NCBI GenBank assembly: GCA_944332645.1
Contig: CALVKK010000012.1
Location: 1-17,771 of the forward strand
Direction of reading: 5' to 3'
From: an uncultured Bacilli bacterium
GTDB lineage: Bacteria; Bacillota_I; Bacilli_A; RF39; UBA660
DNA: 17,771 nt
Shown here: piece by piece, positions 7,702-14,153 of the stretch
Position numbering within the stretch: position 1 is the first letter of the stretch
Layout: every line of letters starts with the position of its first letter
The notes under the pieces: generated by a model
What the model was told of the DNA's origin: nothing
Database searches by the model: none
What the model saw: the letters and a program-made list of their open reading frames with translations, nothing else
Translations under genes and position numbers: made by a program

Positions 7702-8160
7702 ATGACAAAGAGTAAAATATACATAAAATCGATATTAGTTCCTGTTATTGTGGGTGGAATTATTGGATTAATTACTTCTAAATCTATCGATTATAATTCC
7801 TTAGTTAAGCCGTTTCTTTCCCCGCCAAGTATATTATTTCCAATTGTATGGACAGTTTTATATGTTTTGATGGGAAATTCTTATGGTATTTTAAAAAGTA
7901 AGGGGTTAGATGATTCCAAAATAAAATTTATTTATTATTTACAGTTAGCTGTTAATGCATTATGGTCAATATTGTTTTTTACATTAAAATTACAATTATT
8001 TTCGTTTTTATGGATATTATTATTAGATAGTTTGGTAGTTGTCATGATTTATTATTTTTACAACAAAAATAAGTCGGCTGGGTTACTTCAAATACCTTAT
8101 TTAATTTGGGTTTTGTTTGCATCATATTTAAACTTAGCAATATATATACTAAACAAATAA
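7702..8160 (+). CDS. tspO: TspO/MBR family tryptophan-rich sensory protein
   Basis: A 152-residue integral membrane protein. The ATG at 7702 is chosen because it lies 8 nt after a perfect AAGGAGG (7687-7693); the TTG at 7696 would be only 2 nt away. Five hydrophobic helices span the protein, as in the TspO/peripheral benzodiazepine receptor fold. Family hallmarks are PSILFPIVWTVLYVLMG in helix 2, NALWSILFF in helix 3 and the terminal PYLIWVLFASYLNLAIYILN. TspO proteins bind porphyrins and, in some species, act in stress or tetrapyrrole handling; the ligand here cannot be read from sequence. It is a single gene, divergent from the helical protein. No clear promoter stands out in the roughly 100-nt divergent spacer, and no convincing terminator follows it. 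Confidence 0.93.
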   Translation: MTKSKIYIKSILVPVIVGGIIGLITSKSIDYNSLVKPFLSPPSILFPIVWTVLYVLMGNSYGILKSKGLDDSKIKFIYYLQLAVNALWSILFFTLKLQLFSFLWILLLDSLVVVMIYYFYNKNKSAGLLQIPYLIWVLFASYLNLAIYILNK

Positions 8161-8248
8161 TTTAATATTTAATCGTTTAGTTATGGATTTAAAATAATTG
8201 ATAATATAAATGTAACTCGTTAAAGGTGCAATGTGGTAAATTTTGTGA

Positions 8249-8275
8249 TTAGCACTCAAGCCTTGACAATGCTAA
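8249..8275 (+). promoter_or_regulatory. CIRCE operator (HrcA binding site), right arm degenerate
   Basis: TTAGCACTC (8249-8257), 9 nt, then CAATGCTAA (8267-8275). The left arm is the exact consensus and the right arm matches GAGTGCTAA at 7 of 9 positions. The operator overlaps the -35 box of the hsp20 promoter, so a bound HrcA-type repressor would block RNA polymerase until heat or misfolding stress. Confidence 0.88.
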
Positions 8276-8291
8276 TTTACTGTATTATAAT
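8263..8291 (+). promoter_or_regulatory. Consensus sigma-A promoter of hsp20
   Basis: A perfect TTGACA (8263-8268) and perfect TATAAT (8286-8291) lie 17 nt apart. As at 6921, the -10 is duplicated (TATAATTATAAT, 8286-8297). The -35 is shared with the spacer and right arm of the CIRCE operator. The leader is about 80 nt and starts with a small hairpin, GTAAG (8298-8302) with CTTAC (8310-8314). Confidence 0.88.
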
Positions 8292-8378
8292 TATAATGTA
8301 AGGAAAAATCTTACGTATAATTATTCATATTGGTGCTATCCTAATTGTATAACACATTGAGAAAGGAAGATGATATAT

Positions 8379-8789
8379 ATGATGATGTTACCAAGAAAGA
8401 ATGATTTTAATTTGTTAGATGATATTTTTGGCGATTTAGATTATGCTGAAAACAAAATAATGAAGACGGATATTAAAGAGCATAAAGATAATTATTCAAT
8501 TATGGTTGATTTGCCAGGATATAATAAAGATGATATTAAAATATCAATCGATGATGGATATCTAACAATAAACGCTAAAATGAGTAAAGATGAAGAAGAA
8601 AAAGAAAAAGGCAGATTTATTAGACGCGAAAGATATTTTGGTGAATGTTCAAGAAGTTTTTATGTAGGCGATAATATTGAAGTAGATGATATTAAGGCTT
8701 CATTTAAAAATGGTTCTTTAAGTCTTGAAATTCCTAAAAAAGAACAAAAAGAAATCTCTGAAAGAAAATACGTTCAAATCCAAGATTAG
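8379..8789 (+). CDS. hsp20: Hsp20/alpha-crystallin small heat-shock protein
   Basis: A 136-residue protein from the ATG at 8379, which lies 9 nt after AGGAAG (8364-8369). The ATG at 8370 is in frame but adjoins that site, and ATGs at 8382 and 8385 are also possible. After a short N-terminal arm (LLDDIFGDLD), the alpha-crystallin domain spans about residues 22-120. It shows the family pattern VDLPGYNKDDIKISIDDGYLTI, then FIRRERYFGECSRSF and a terminal GSLSLEIPK. The C-terminal tail lacks an obvious canonical IxI/V motif apart from VQIQD at the very end. Small heat-shock proteins are ATP-independent holdases that bind unfolding proteins in the cytosol. The gene is monocistronic, with a CIRCE-controlled consensus promoter and its own terminator, so strong HrcA-regulated induction is expected. 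Confidence 0.95.
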   Translation: MMMLPRKNDFNLLDDIFGDLDYAENKIMKTDIKEHKDNYSIMVDLPGYNKDDIKISIDDGYLTINAKMSKDEEEKEKGRFIRRERYFGECSRSFYVGDNIEVDDIKASFKNGSLSLEIPKKEQKEISERKYVQIQD

Positions 8790-8812
8790 CATCTAACAAT
8801 GATGCTTTTTTG
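8788..8812 (+). terminator. Terminator of hsp20, sharing the stop codon
   Basis: AGCATC (8788-8793) pairs with GATGCT (8801-8806) around a 7-nt loop, followed by a six-T run. The stem begins inside the TAG stop of hsp20. Confidence 0.82.
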
Positions 8813-8841
8813 TTGCATAATTTTAATTTTTTTTGTATAAT
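8813..8841 (+). promoter_or_regulatory. Probable promoter of dgkA
   Basis: A perfect TATAAT (8836-8841) lies 17 nt after a poor -35, TTGCAT (8813-8818). It is placed between the hsp20 terminator and dgkA, with a leader of about 15 nt. Confidence 0.55.
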
Positions 8842-8861
8842 CGTACTAGGGTGTTAAGTAT

Positions 8862-9251
8862 ATGATAAAACAAAAATTTAAAAAATCCAAACCGTCATTA
8901 TTAAAAAGTTTTCATTATGCTTTTCAAGGAATTAAAGTCAATCTGTTAACTGAAAGAAATTTAGCTATTCATGTCTTTATCATGTTATTAGTCATTATAT
9001 GCGGGTTTATATTTAAAATCAGTATAACAGAATGGTTAATCTGTATTTTATTATTTGGGTTTGTCATTACTTTGGAACTTATGAATACAGCTATTGAAAC
9101 TGCGATTGATATCTGTAAGCCAGAAATCAATCCTAAAGCTAAATTGGCTAAAGACACTTCTGCTGGAGCTGTATTAGTGGTGGCAATCGTTGCAGTTGTT
9201 GTAGGAATAATAATTTTTGGACCTAAAATTATCAATGTAATATGTAGATAG
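8862..9251 (+). CDS. dgkA: DgkA-family undecaprenol/diacylglycerol kinase
   Basis: A 129-residue membrane protein of usual family length. A basic N-terminal tail (residues 1-12) leads into an amphipathic surface helix and three transmembrane helices at about 34-52, 55-75 and 101-122. The diagnostic active-site block ELMNTAIETAIDICKPEINP carries the Glu and Asn that bind metal and ATP. It is followed by KAKLAKDTSAGAVLV, the third-helix signature. In Gram-positives this family mainly phosphorylates undecaprenol to recycle the cell-wall lipid carrier, rather than diacylglycerol. The start at ATG 8862 follows AGGGTG (8848-8853) by 8 nt. The next gene starts 10 nt after the stop, so the two are cotranscribed. 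In many Bacilli dgkA lies near era and ybeY; here it does not. Confidence 0.93.
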   Translation: MIKQKFKKSKPSLLKSFHYAFQGIKVNLLTERNLAIHVFIMLLVIICGFIFKISITEWLICILLFGFVITLELMNTAIETAIDICKPEINPKAKLAKDTSAGAVLVVAIVAVVVGIIIFGPKIINVICR

Positions 9252-9261
9252 AAGGTGTTTA

Positions 9262-10617
9262 ATGATCGATCAAACAATTTTTAGAGCTTATGATATAAGA
9301 GGAATATATGAAGAACAAATAACTGTAGAAACTGCTTATATTTTAGGCAAAAGTTTCGGCAGCTACGTGAAATTACATGGCAAACAGGAAGTATTAGTAG
9401 GCTATGATAATAGATTATCTTCGCCTGTTTTAGCTGACAATTTAATTAAGGGTTTATTAGAAAGTGGTGTTGATGTAACTAGTTTAGGGTTAGTTACAAC
9501 ACCGATGTTTTATTTTGCTAGACAACATTTAAACAAATGGTCTGCCATTATGATTACAGCTTCGCATAACCCAAGTAATCATAATGGATTTAAAATTTCC
9601 TTTGATGATAAGGGCAATGCAGCGGGAAGCGAAATAATGGCGTTTAGAGATTTTACTAACAAAGGAGAATTTACTACTGGAATTGGTAAGCTAAATACTT
9701 ATGATATTAAAAATGAATATATTGATCTAATCGTTAATAATCTAAAAATTAACAAAAACATTAAAGCTGTTTTTGATTGTGGTAATGGAACAGTATCAAT
9801 CATTATTAAGAATATATTAGATAAATTGAATATAAATTATGACCTATTATATTGTGATAGTGATTCAACTTTTCCTAATCATCATCCCGATCCTTCCGTC
9901 AGTGAGAATTTAATTGATCTTCAAAAACGAGTAGTAGAATTAGGTTATGATATTGGAATTGCTTTAGATGCTGATGGTGATCGAGTTAGAGTTATTAACG
10001 AAAAAGGAAATGCTGTTAATTCTGATGTTTTTATGATTGTTATGTATCGTTATTTGAACGATAAATTAAAAAATAGGAAAGCTTTATATGATGTTAAGTG
10101 TTCAAAATCGCTAACTGATGAGTTAGACAAATTAAATATTGACCATATTATGTATCGTACTGGGAACTCATATATGTACCGTAAATTTCATGAATTAAAT
10201 TTAGAATTTGCCGGTGAATATTCAGGGCATATGTGGTTTGGTGATCGTTTTTATGGCTTTGATGACGGCTTATATGCTGGCCTTAGAATGGTAGAAGTAT
10301 TATCTAATACTGATAAAAAAATGTCCGAATTATACAATGATATTAACAAATATTACTCTACCGATGAATTAAAAATAAACACAACTGAAGAAAACAAATA
10401 CAAAGCAGTAGAAGAAATAAAAAATTATGCTATCAGTAAAAATTATAAATTCAATGATATTGATGGTGTTAGGATTGAATTTGAAGATGGTTGGGCTTTG
10501 ATAAGATATTCAAATACTGGACCTATTATAAGTGCAAGATTTGAAGCGAACAGTAATGCAAGATTAAAACAAATAACTGCTGAATTTATGGGAATAATAA
10601 ATCAATATTCAAAATAA
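9262..10617 (+). CDS. manB: Phosphomannomutase/phosphoglucomutase
   Basis: A 451-residue member of the alpha-D-phosphohexomutase superfamily. The four expected site loops are all present. The phosphoserine loop TASHNP has the catalytic Ser at residue 101. The metal-binding loop DADGDR covers residues 236-241. The sugar-specificity loop GEYSGH has Glu 319 and Ser 321. The phosphate-binding loop RYSNTGP covers 415-421. The GEYSGH loop is the form found in enzymes that accept glucose and mannose phosphates, rather than in GlmM. Such enzymes interconvert hexose 6- and 1-phosphates, feeding sugar nucleotides for envelope polysaccharides or glycolipids. The start follows GAAGGTG (9251-9257). It lies 10 nt after dgkA, suggesting a small envelope-precursor operon. 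The exact substrate, and thus manB versus pgm, is inferred. Confidence 0.92.
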   Translation: MIDQTIFRAYDIRGIYEEQITVETAYILGKSFGSYVKLHGKQEVLVGYDNRLSSPVLADNLIKGLLESGVDVTSLGLVTTPMFYFARQHLNKWSAIMITASHNPSNHNGFKISFDDKGNAAGSEIMAFRDFTNKGEFTTGIGKLNTYDIKNEYIDLIVNNLKINKNIKAVFDCGNGTVSIIIKNILDKLNINYDLLYCDSDSTFPNHHPDPSVSENLIDLQKRVVELGYDIGIALDADGDRVRVINEKGNAVNSDVFMIVMYRYLNDKLKNRKALYDVKCSKSLTDELDKLNIDHIMYRTGNSYMYRKFHELNLEFAGEYSGHMWFGDRFYGFDDGLYAGLRMVEVLSNTDKKMSELYNDINKYYSTDELKINTTEENKYKAVEEIKNYAISKNYKFNDIDGVRIEFEDGWALIRYSNTGPIISARFEANSNARLKQITAEFMGIINQYSK

Positions 10618-10641
10618 AAAAGTGTAATTTTTAATAATTTA

Positions 10642-10650
10642 TGTTATAAT
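10642..10650 (+). promoter_or_regulatory. Extended -10 promoter of the zinc-ribbon gene
   Basis: TGTTATAAT (10642-10650) is a perfect TATAAT with a TGn extension. No good -35 is visible upstream. It precedes the AGAAGGAG ribosome site by 6 nt, so the leader would be very short. No clear terminator separates it from the upstream gene. Confidence 0.5.
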
Positions 10651-10672
10651 TAGTACAGAAGGAGTGATTATA

Positions 10673-11014
10673 ATGTCGAAGTTCTGTCCAAATTGTGGGA
10701 AAGAAGTAAACGAAAATGCTGTAATTTGTGTTAATTGTGGAGTTGCATTGAACAATCAAAACATTGTTGATGAAACTAATAAAACTAATTCATTAGCAGT
10801 AGCCGGTTTTGTTACAAGTATAGTTTCTTTAATTATTAATTTATGGGGACTAGTAGGTTTAATATCATTGATTTTATCAGTTATTGGTTTAGTGCAAATT
10901 AGTAATAAACAAGAAAAAGGAAAAGGTTTAGCAATAGCCGGTACTATTATTGGATTTATTTCAATAATATATGCTGCAGTGGTAATAATTAATTATATTA
11001 ACTTATATGTGTAA
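10673..11014 (+). CDS. Zinc-ribbon DUF4190 membrane protein
   Basis: A 113-residue protein. The ATG at 10673 is 8 nt from a strong AGAAGGAG (10657-10664). A GTG at 10664 would overlap that site and is rejected. The N-terminus is a zinc ribbon with CPNCG at residues 5-9 and CVNCG at 19-23, giving four cysteines that could hold one zinc ion. A short polar linker (about 26-42) leads to two hydrophobic helices at about 44-70 and 84-110. They are separated by the loop NKQEKGKGLAIAG, the mark of the DUF4190 domain. Such proteins are common in low-GC Gram-positives and probably sit in the membrane with the ribbon in the cytosol; no function is known. It has its own promoter and is followed by a strong terminator. 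Confidence 0.85.
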   Translation: MSKFCPNCGKEVNENAVICVNCGVALNNQNIVDETNKTNSLAVAGFVTSIVSLIINLWGLVGLISLILSVIGLVQISNKQEKGKGLAIAGTIIGFISIIYAAVVIINYINLYV

Positions 11015-11055
11015 GGTAGTTTTAACAAGAGTATTAACATTGATGCAAATATGAT

Positions 11056-11089
11056 AAATTGTCAAATTATTACTAATTTGACAATTTTT
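11056..11089 (+). terminator. Strong 14-bp hairpin terminator
   Basis: A perfect 14-bp inverted repeat, 11056-11069 with 11074-11087, has a TTAC loop and ends in TTTTT. It closes the zinc-ribbon transcript. The flanking A run on the left could let it act in both directions. Confidence 0.82.
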
Positions 11090-11174
11090 AAACTTTTTCA
11101 GTAATATTATTACTACGTTTGTGTAAAATTGTATTTAAAGTTTATGGTTCGATGTATGGAGTTAGTTGAATTAT

Positions 11175-11204
11175 AATATATATTAATATGTATTAATATA
11201 TATT
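11175..11204 (+). repeat. AT-only 14-bp palindrome upstream of prfA
   Basis: Bases 11175-11188 are a perfect inverted repeat of 11191-11204 with a 2-nt TG centre. Apart from the central G the element is all A and T. It lies in the 321-nt gap between the zinc-ribbon gene and prfA, which otherwise holds only a terminator and the prfA promoter. It could be a protein-binding site, a weak hairpin, or chance in AT-rich DNA. Confidence 0.6.
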
Positions 11205-11293
11205 TTGATTTTAAATTTTAGTAATATATTAAGTGATAACATTTTAACAATGTCTATTTTACTAATTATAGTGGTTTTAAATAATACAATTAT

Positions 11294-11322
11294 TTGAATT
11301 TTATAAAACAATATAGTATAAT
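11294..11322 (+). promoter_or_regulatory. Probable sigma-A promoter of prfA
   Basis: TTGAAT (11294-11299) and a perfect TATAAT (11317-11322) are separated by 17 nt, leaving a leader of about 18 nt before the prfA start. Confidence 0.7.
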
Positions 11323-11347
11323 CTTATATTGAGAAATGGGTGAAATT

Positions 11348-12403
11348 ATGATTGAAAGGTTAAAGACAATCGAAGAAAGATATAACGAGATTAATCGAGA
11401 ATTAACAAATCCTGAAATTGTTTCGGATATAAAGAAAACTACTGCATTATCAAAGGAACAGGCTAATTTACAAGAAGCTTATGATTCATATCAGGAGTAT
11501 AAGAAATTAGTGTCTAATATTGAAGAGGCAAAGGAACTAATTAAAGATCCAGAACTTGGCGAATTTGCCAGGGAAGAGTTAGAAACTAATCAAACCAAGC
11601 TAGAACAATTAACAAAAGATATAGAAATTATGTTGTTACCCAAAGATCCCAATGATGGAAAAGATGTTGTTGTTGAAATAAGAGGAGCTGCTGGTGGAGA
11701 CGAAGGAAATATCTTCGCTGGTGATTTATTTGATATGTATAAAAAATTAGCCGAAAGAAATGGTTGGAAAATAGAAATTGTCGAAGAAGAAAAATCAGAA
11801 GCAGGTGGCTATTCTTTAATTAGTTTTATTGTAAGAGGAGAAAATGTTTATTCAAAATTGAAGTATGAATCAGGAGCTCATCGAGTTCAAAGAGTACCTG
11901 TTACAGAAACACAAGGTCGGGTTCATACTTCAACAGCTACCGTTTTGGTTATGCCAGAAGCAGAAGAACTCGACTGTGATTTAGATATGAATGATGTAAG
12001 AATTGATATCACAAGAAGTAGTGGTTGTGGCGGACAAGGTGTTAATACAACTGATTCGGCAGTAAGGCTTACTCACATTCCGACGGGAATTGTTGTTTAT
12101 TCGCAAACAGAAAGAAGTCAAATAAAAAACAAAGAAAAAGCTATTAAAATATTACAAACACGTCTTTATGATTTAAAAATGCAAGAAAGAGAAAAAGAAT
12201 TAGGTGAAGAAAGAAGAAGTAAAATTGGAACAGGTGATCGTTCAGAAAAAATTAGAACATATAATTATCCACAAAATAGGGTGACTGATCATAGAATAGG
12301 CTTTACCTTAAATACATTAGATCGAGTCATGCAAGGGGATATAGATAAAGTTATTGATGCTTTGATTATCGAAGATCAAAACCGAAAATTAAGAGGCGAA
12401 TGA
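11348..12403 (+). CDS. prfA: Peptide chain release factor 1
   Basis: The ATG at 11348 is preferred (351 residues, starting MIERLKTIEERY as in other RF1 proteins), with GGGTGA (11338-11343) as a modest ribosome site. The ATG at 11336 has no ribosome site and would add four atypical residues. RF1 identity is shown by the stop-reading tripeptide PVT at residues 184-186, the PxT type that recognises UAA and UAG. The catalytic GGQ is at residues 228-230. A helical N-terminal domain covers about residues 1-95. The protein releases finished chains in the ribosomal A site. The gene ends in TGA, a codon RF1 itself cannot read. prmC, which methylates the GGQ glutamine, begins two bases after the stop, the conserved prfA-prmC pairing of Firmicutes. 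Confidence 0.96.
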   Translation: MIERLKTIEERYNEINRELTNPEIVSDIKKTTALSKEQANLQEAYDSYQEYKKLVSNIEEAKELIKDPELGEFAREELETNQTKLEQLTKDIEIMLLPKDPNDGKDVVVEIRGAAGGDEGNIFAGDLFDMYKKLAERNGWKIEIVEEEKSEAGGYSLISFIVRGENVYSKLKYESGAHRVQRVPVTETQGRVHTSTATVLVMPEAEELDCDLDMNDVRIDITRSSGCGGQGVNTTDSAVRLTHIPTGIVVYSQTERSQIKNKEKAIKILQTRLYDLKMQEREKELGEERRSKIGTGDRSEKIRTYNYPQNRVTDHRIGFTLNTLDRVMQGDIDKVIDALIIEDQNRKLRGE

Positions 12404-12404
12404 A

Positions 12405-13112
12405 TTGACAGAACTTGAATATTTACAAAAATATTTGCCTAAAGATAAATTGGACGATGGAATAAAAAAATACAAATTAGGAATACCTGTTCAATATATT
12501 GTTGGTAATGTTGATTTTTACGGTAATATTATTGAAGTAAACGAAAGTGTTTTGATACCGCGTTTTGAAACAGAAGAATTAGTAGATCTGGTAATTAAAA
12601 GATTAAAAAATAAACATAATCTTGATATAGTAGATCTAGGGACAGGTAGTGGCTGTATAGCGATAACTTTGGCCAAGAATTTAGACTGTCATGTTGATGC
12701 AGTTGACATTTCGGCTAGCGCATTAGAAGTCGCAAAAAAAAACGCTAATAACAATCATGTAAATATTGAATTTTATTTTGGAGATATGTTAAAACCATTA
12801 AGTAAAAAGTATGATGTTATAATAAGTAATCCTCCATATATCGCTTATGGTGAAGAAATAATGAAAATTGTCAAAGATAATGAGCCACATATAGCTTTAT
12901 ATGCTGATAACGATGGATTATACTATTATGAAAAAATACTGTCAAATTGCAAAAAATATCTTAAAAAAGATGGTTTGATTATTTTTGAGATTGGATGTAG
13001 TCAAGCAGAAAAAATCGCATCTTTAGCCCATCGATTTTTAAACTGTGATGTGGTTATTGAAAAAGATTTGCAAAACAAAGATCGATTTGTTTTCATTAGT
13101 TTAAAAAATTAA
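12405..13112 (+). CDS. prmC: Release factor glutamine methyltransferase PrmC, short N-terminus
   Basis: A 235-residue protein with a TTG start at 12405, one base after the prfA TGA, with AAGAGGCG (12391-12398) as a weak ribosome site. The SAM-binding motif DLGTGSG is at residues 77-83 and the catalytic NPPY at 142-145. LIPRFETEELV and QYIVGNVDFYG are the usual PrmC linker motifs. It methylates the glutamine of the GGQ motif in RF1 and RF2, both encoded in this window. Family members are normally about 275-290 residues with an N-terminal helical substrate-binding domain of 70-80 residues. Here only about 25 residues precede the linker, and an in-frame TAA at 12390-12392 bars a longer start. 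The catalytic domain is intact, so this is a natural short form rather than an obvious pseudogene. Confidence 0.93.
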   Translation: MTELEYLQKYLPKDKLDDGIKKYKLGIPVQYIVGNVDFYGNIIEVNESVLIPRFETEELVDLVIKRLKNKHNLDIVDLGTGSGCIAITLAKNLDCHVDAVDISASALEVAKKNANNNHVNIEFYFGDMLKPLSKKYDVIISNPPYIAYGEEIMKIVKDNEPHIALYADNDGLYYYEKILSNCKKYLKKDGLIIFEIGCSQAEKIASLAHRFLNCDVVIEKDLQNKDRFVFISLKN

Positions 13113-13130
13113 TTATTTTTAGGGGGAAAA

Positions 13131-13988
13131 ATGAAAAGGATTTTTATTGTAAATAGTAAAGCTGGTCATGGCCAAGCTGTTAATATTAGTTCGTATATTC
13201 ACGATGTATTTTATTTAGATGATGATGTAATTATCATTCATACTGATGACAATATAAGTACTATCAATGTTGCTAAATATTATAAGAATGAAAATGCTGT
13301 CATTTATAGCGTTGGTGGGGATGGTACTTTAAATGATGTTATAAATGGATTGTCTGGAGGACGAGCTTATTTAGGAATTATTCCTTGTGGTAGCGGGAAT
13401 GATTTTATTCGCAACATCGATTTACAAACAAAAGACATTGACCTAGGTAAAGTTAATGATCGTTATTTCATTAATATTGTTTCTTTTGGCATCGATGCTG
13501 AAGTAGCAAATAAAGTTAATCAACTAAATAAAAATGGTGGATCTAAACATGTATATCCCAAAGGAATAATTAAGACTTTTCCAAAGTTTAAATCTCCTTC
13601 AATCATTTTAGAAGATGAACAAAAAGATATAACCATTTTATCTATTTGTAACGGTTCATATTATGGTAATGGCATTAAATTAGCGCCACATGCCAACATA
13701 GATGATGGACAATTTGATCTTTATTTAGTTGAAAAATTAACTAAATTGGAAATTCTTTATTTGTTCTCTAAACTTTTAAAAGGAACTCATGAAAAAAGCA
13801 AGAAAGTAAAATATAGTCATATTAAAAATTTACAAGTCAAATCATTTTTGCCAATAATATGCAATATTGATGGCGAAATAACGAAAGACAAAAATTTTCA
13901 TATTTCTCTACAAAAAGAAAAAATTAATTATTATCAAGAAGATAATGATGATTTAAAAAAACTAATATATCCTTTTATGAAGAGGTGA
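13131..13988 (+). CDS. DgkB/YegS-type diacylglycerol or lipid kinase
   Basis: A 285-residue soluble lipid kinase with a DAGK catalytic domain. The N-terminal IFIVNSKAGHG leads to the nucleotide-binding GGDGTLND (from residue 62). LGIIPCGSGNDFIRN follows, then the second-domain block YYGNGIKLAPHANIDDGQFDLYLV. These match the DgkB/BmrU/YegS family, which phosphorylates diacylglycerol or related lipids at the inner face of the membrane. In Gram-positives DgkB recycles diacylglycerol released during lipoteichoic acid synthesis, and that role is plausible but inferred here. The ribosome site is a strong AGGGGG (13121-13126) 4 nt from the ATG. The gene lies 18 nt after prmC and is likely the last of the prfA operon, although no clear terminator follows. 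Confidence 0.9.
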   Translation: MKRIFIVNSKAGHGQAVNISSYIHDVFYLDDDVIIIHTDDNISTINVAKYYKNENAVIYSVGGDGTLNDVINGLSGGRAYLGIIPCGSGNDFIRNIDLQTKDIDLGKVNDRYFINIVSFGIDAEVANKVNQLNKNGGSKHVYPKGIIKTFPKFKSPSIILEDEQKDITILSICNGSYYGNGIKLAPHANIDDGQFDLYLVEKLTKLEILYLFSKLLKGTHEKSKKVKYSHIKNLQVKSFLPIICNIDGEITKDKNFHISLQKEKINYYQEDNDDLKKLIYPFMKR

Positions 13989-14109
13989 ATATATTAGCTT
14001 TTTTAATATTTTAAGATATGATTTTTTTGAAATAGAAATTCTGTTAATGAAAGTTATGTTAAGATAAGGAATTGGCTAAATAAATTGTCAATGTTTTATA
14101 TTTAAACTA

Positions 14110-14138
14110 TTTAAAAAAAGTCTTAAATTTGATAAAAT
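14110..14138 (+). promoter_or_regulatory. Probable polC promoter
   Basis: TAAAAT (14133-14138) carries a TGA extension (14130-14132) and lies 17 nt after TTTAAA (14110-14115). It has the same -10 form as the prfB promoter. An alternative is TTGTCA (14085-14090) with TATTTA (14108-14113), also 17 nt apart. The rest of the 165-nt gap shows nothing else. Confidence 0.5.
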
Positions 14139-14153
14139 TAAAGTGGTGGTATT

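Noticed and set aside
8149..8180. CTAAAC/GTTTAG inverted repeat after tspO as a terminator
   Set aside because: The stem is only 6 bp, the loop is 20 nt and no T run follows.
13991..14009. ATATTA/TAATAT repeat after the lipid kinase as a terminator
   Set aside because: It is a 6-bp AT-only stem with the T run in the loop rather than after the stem, so it is too weak to call.
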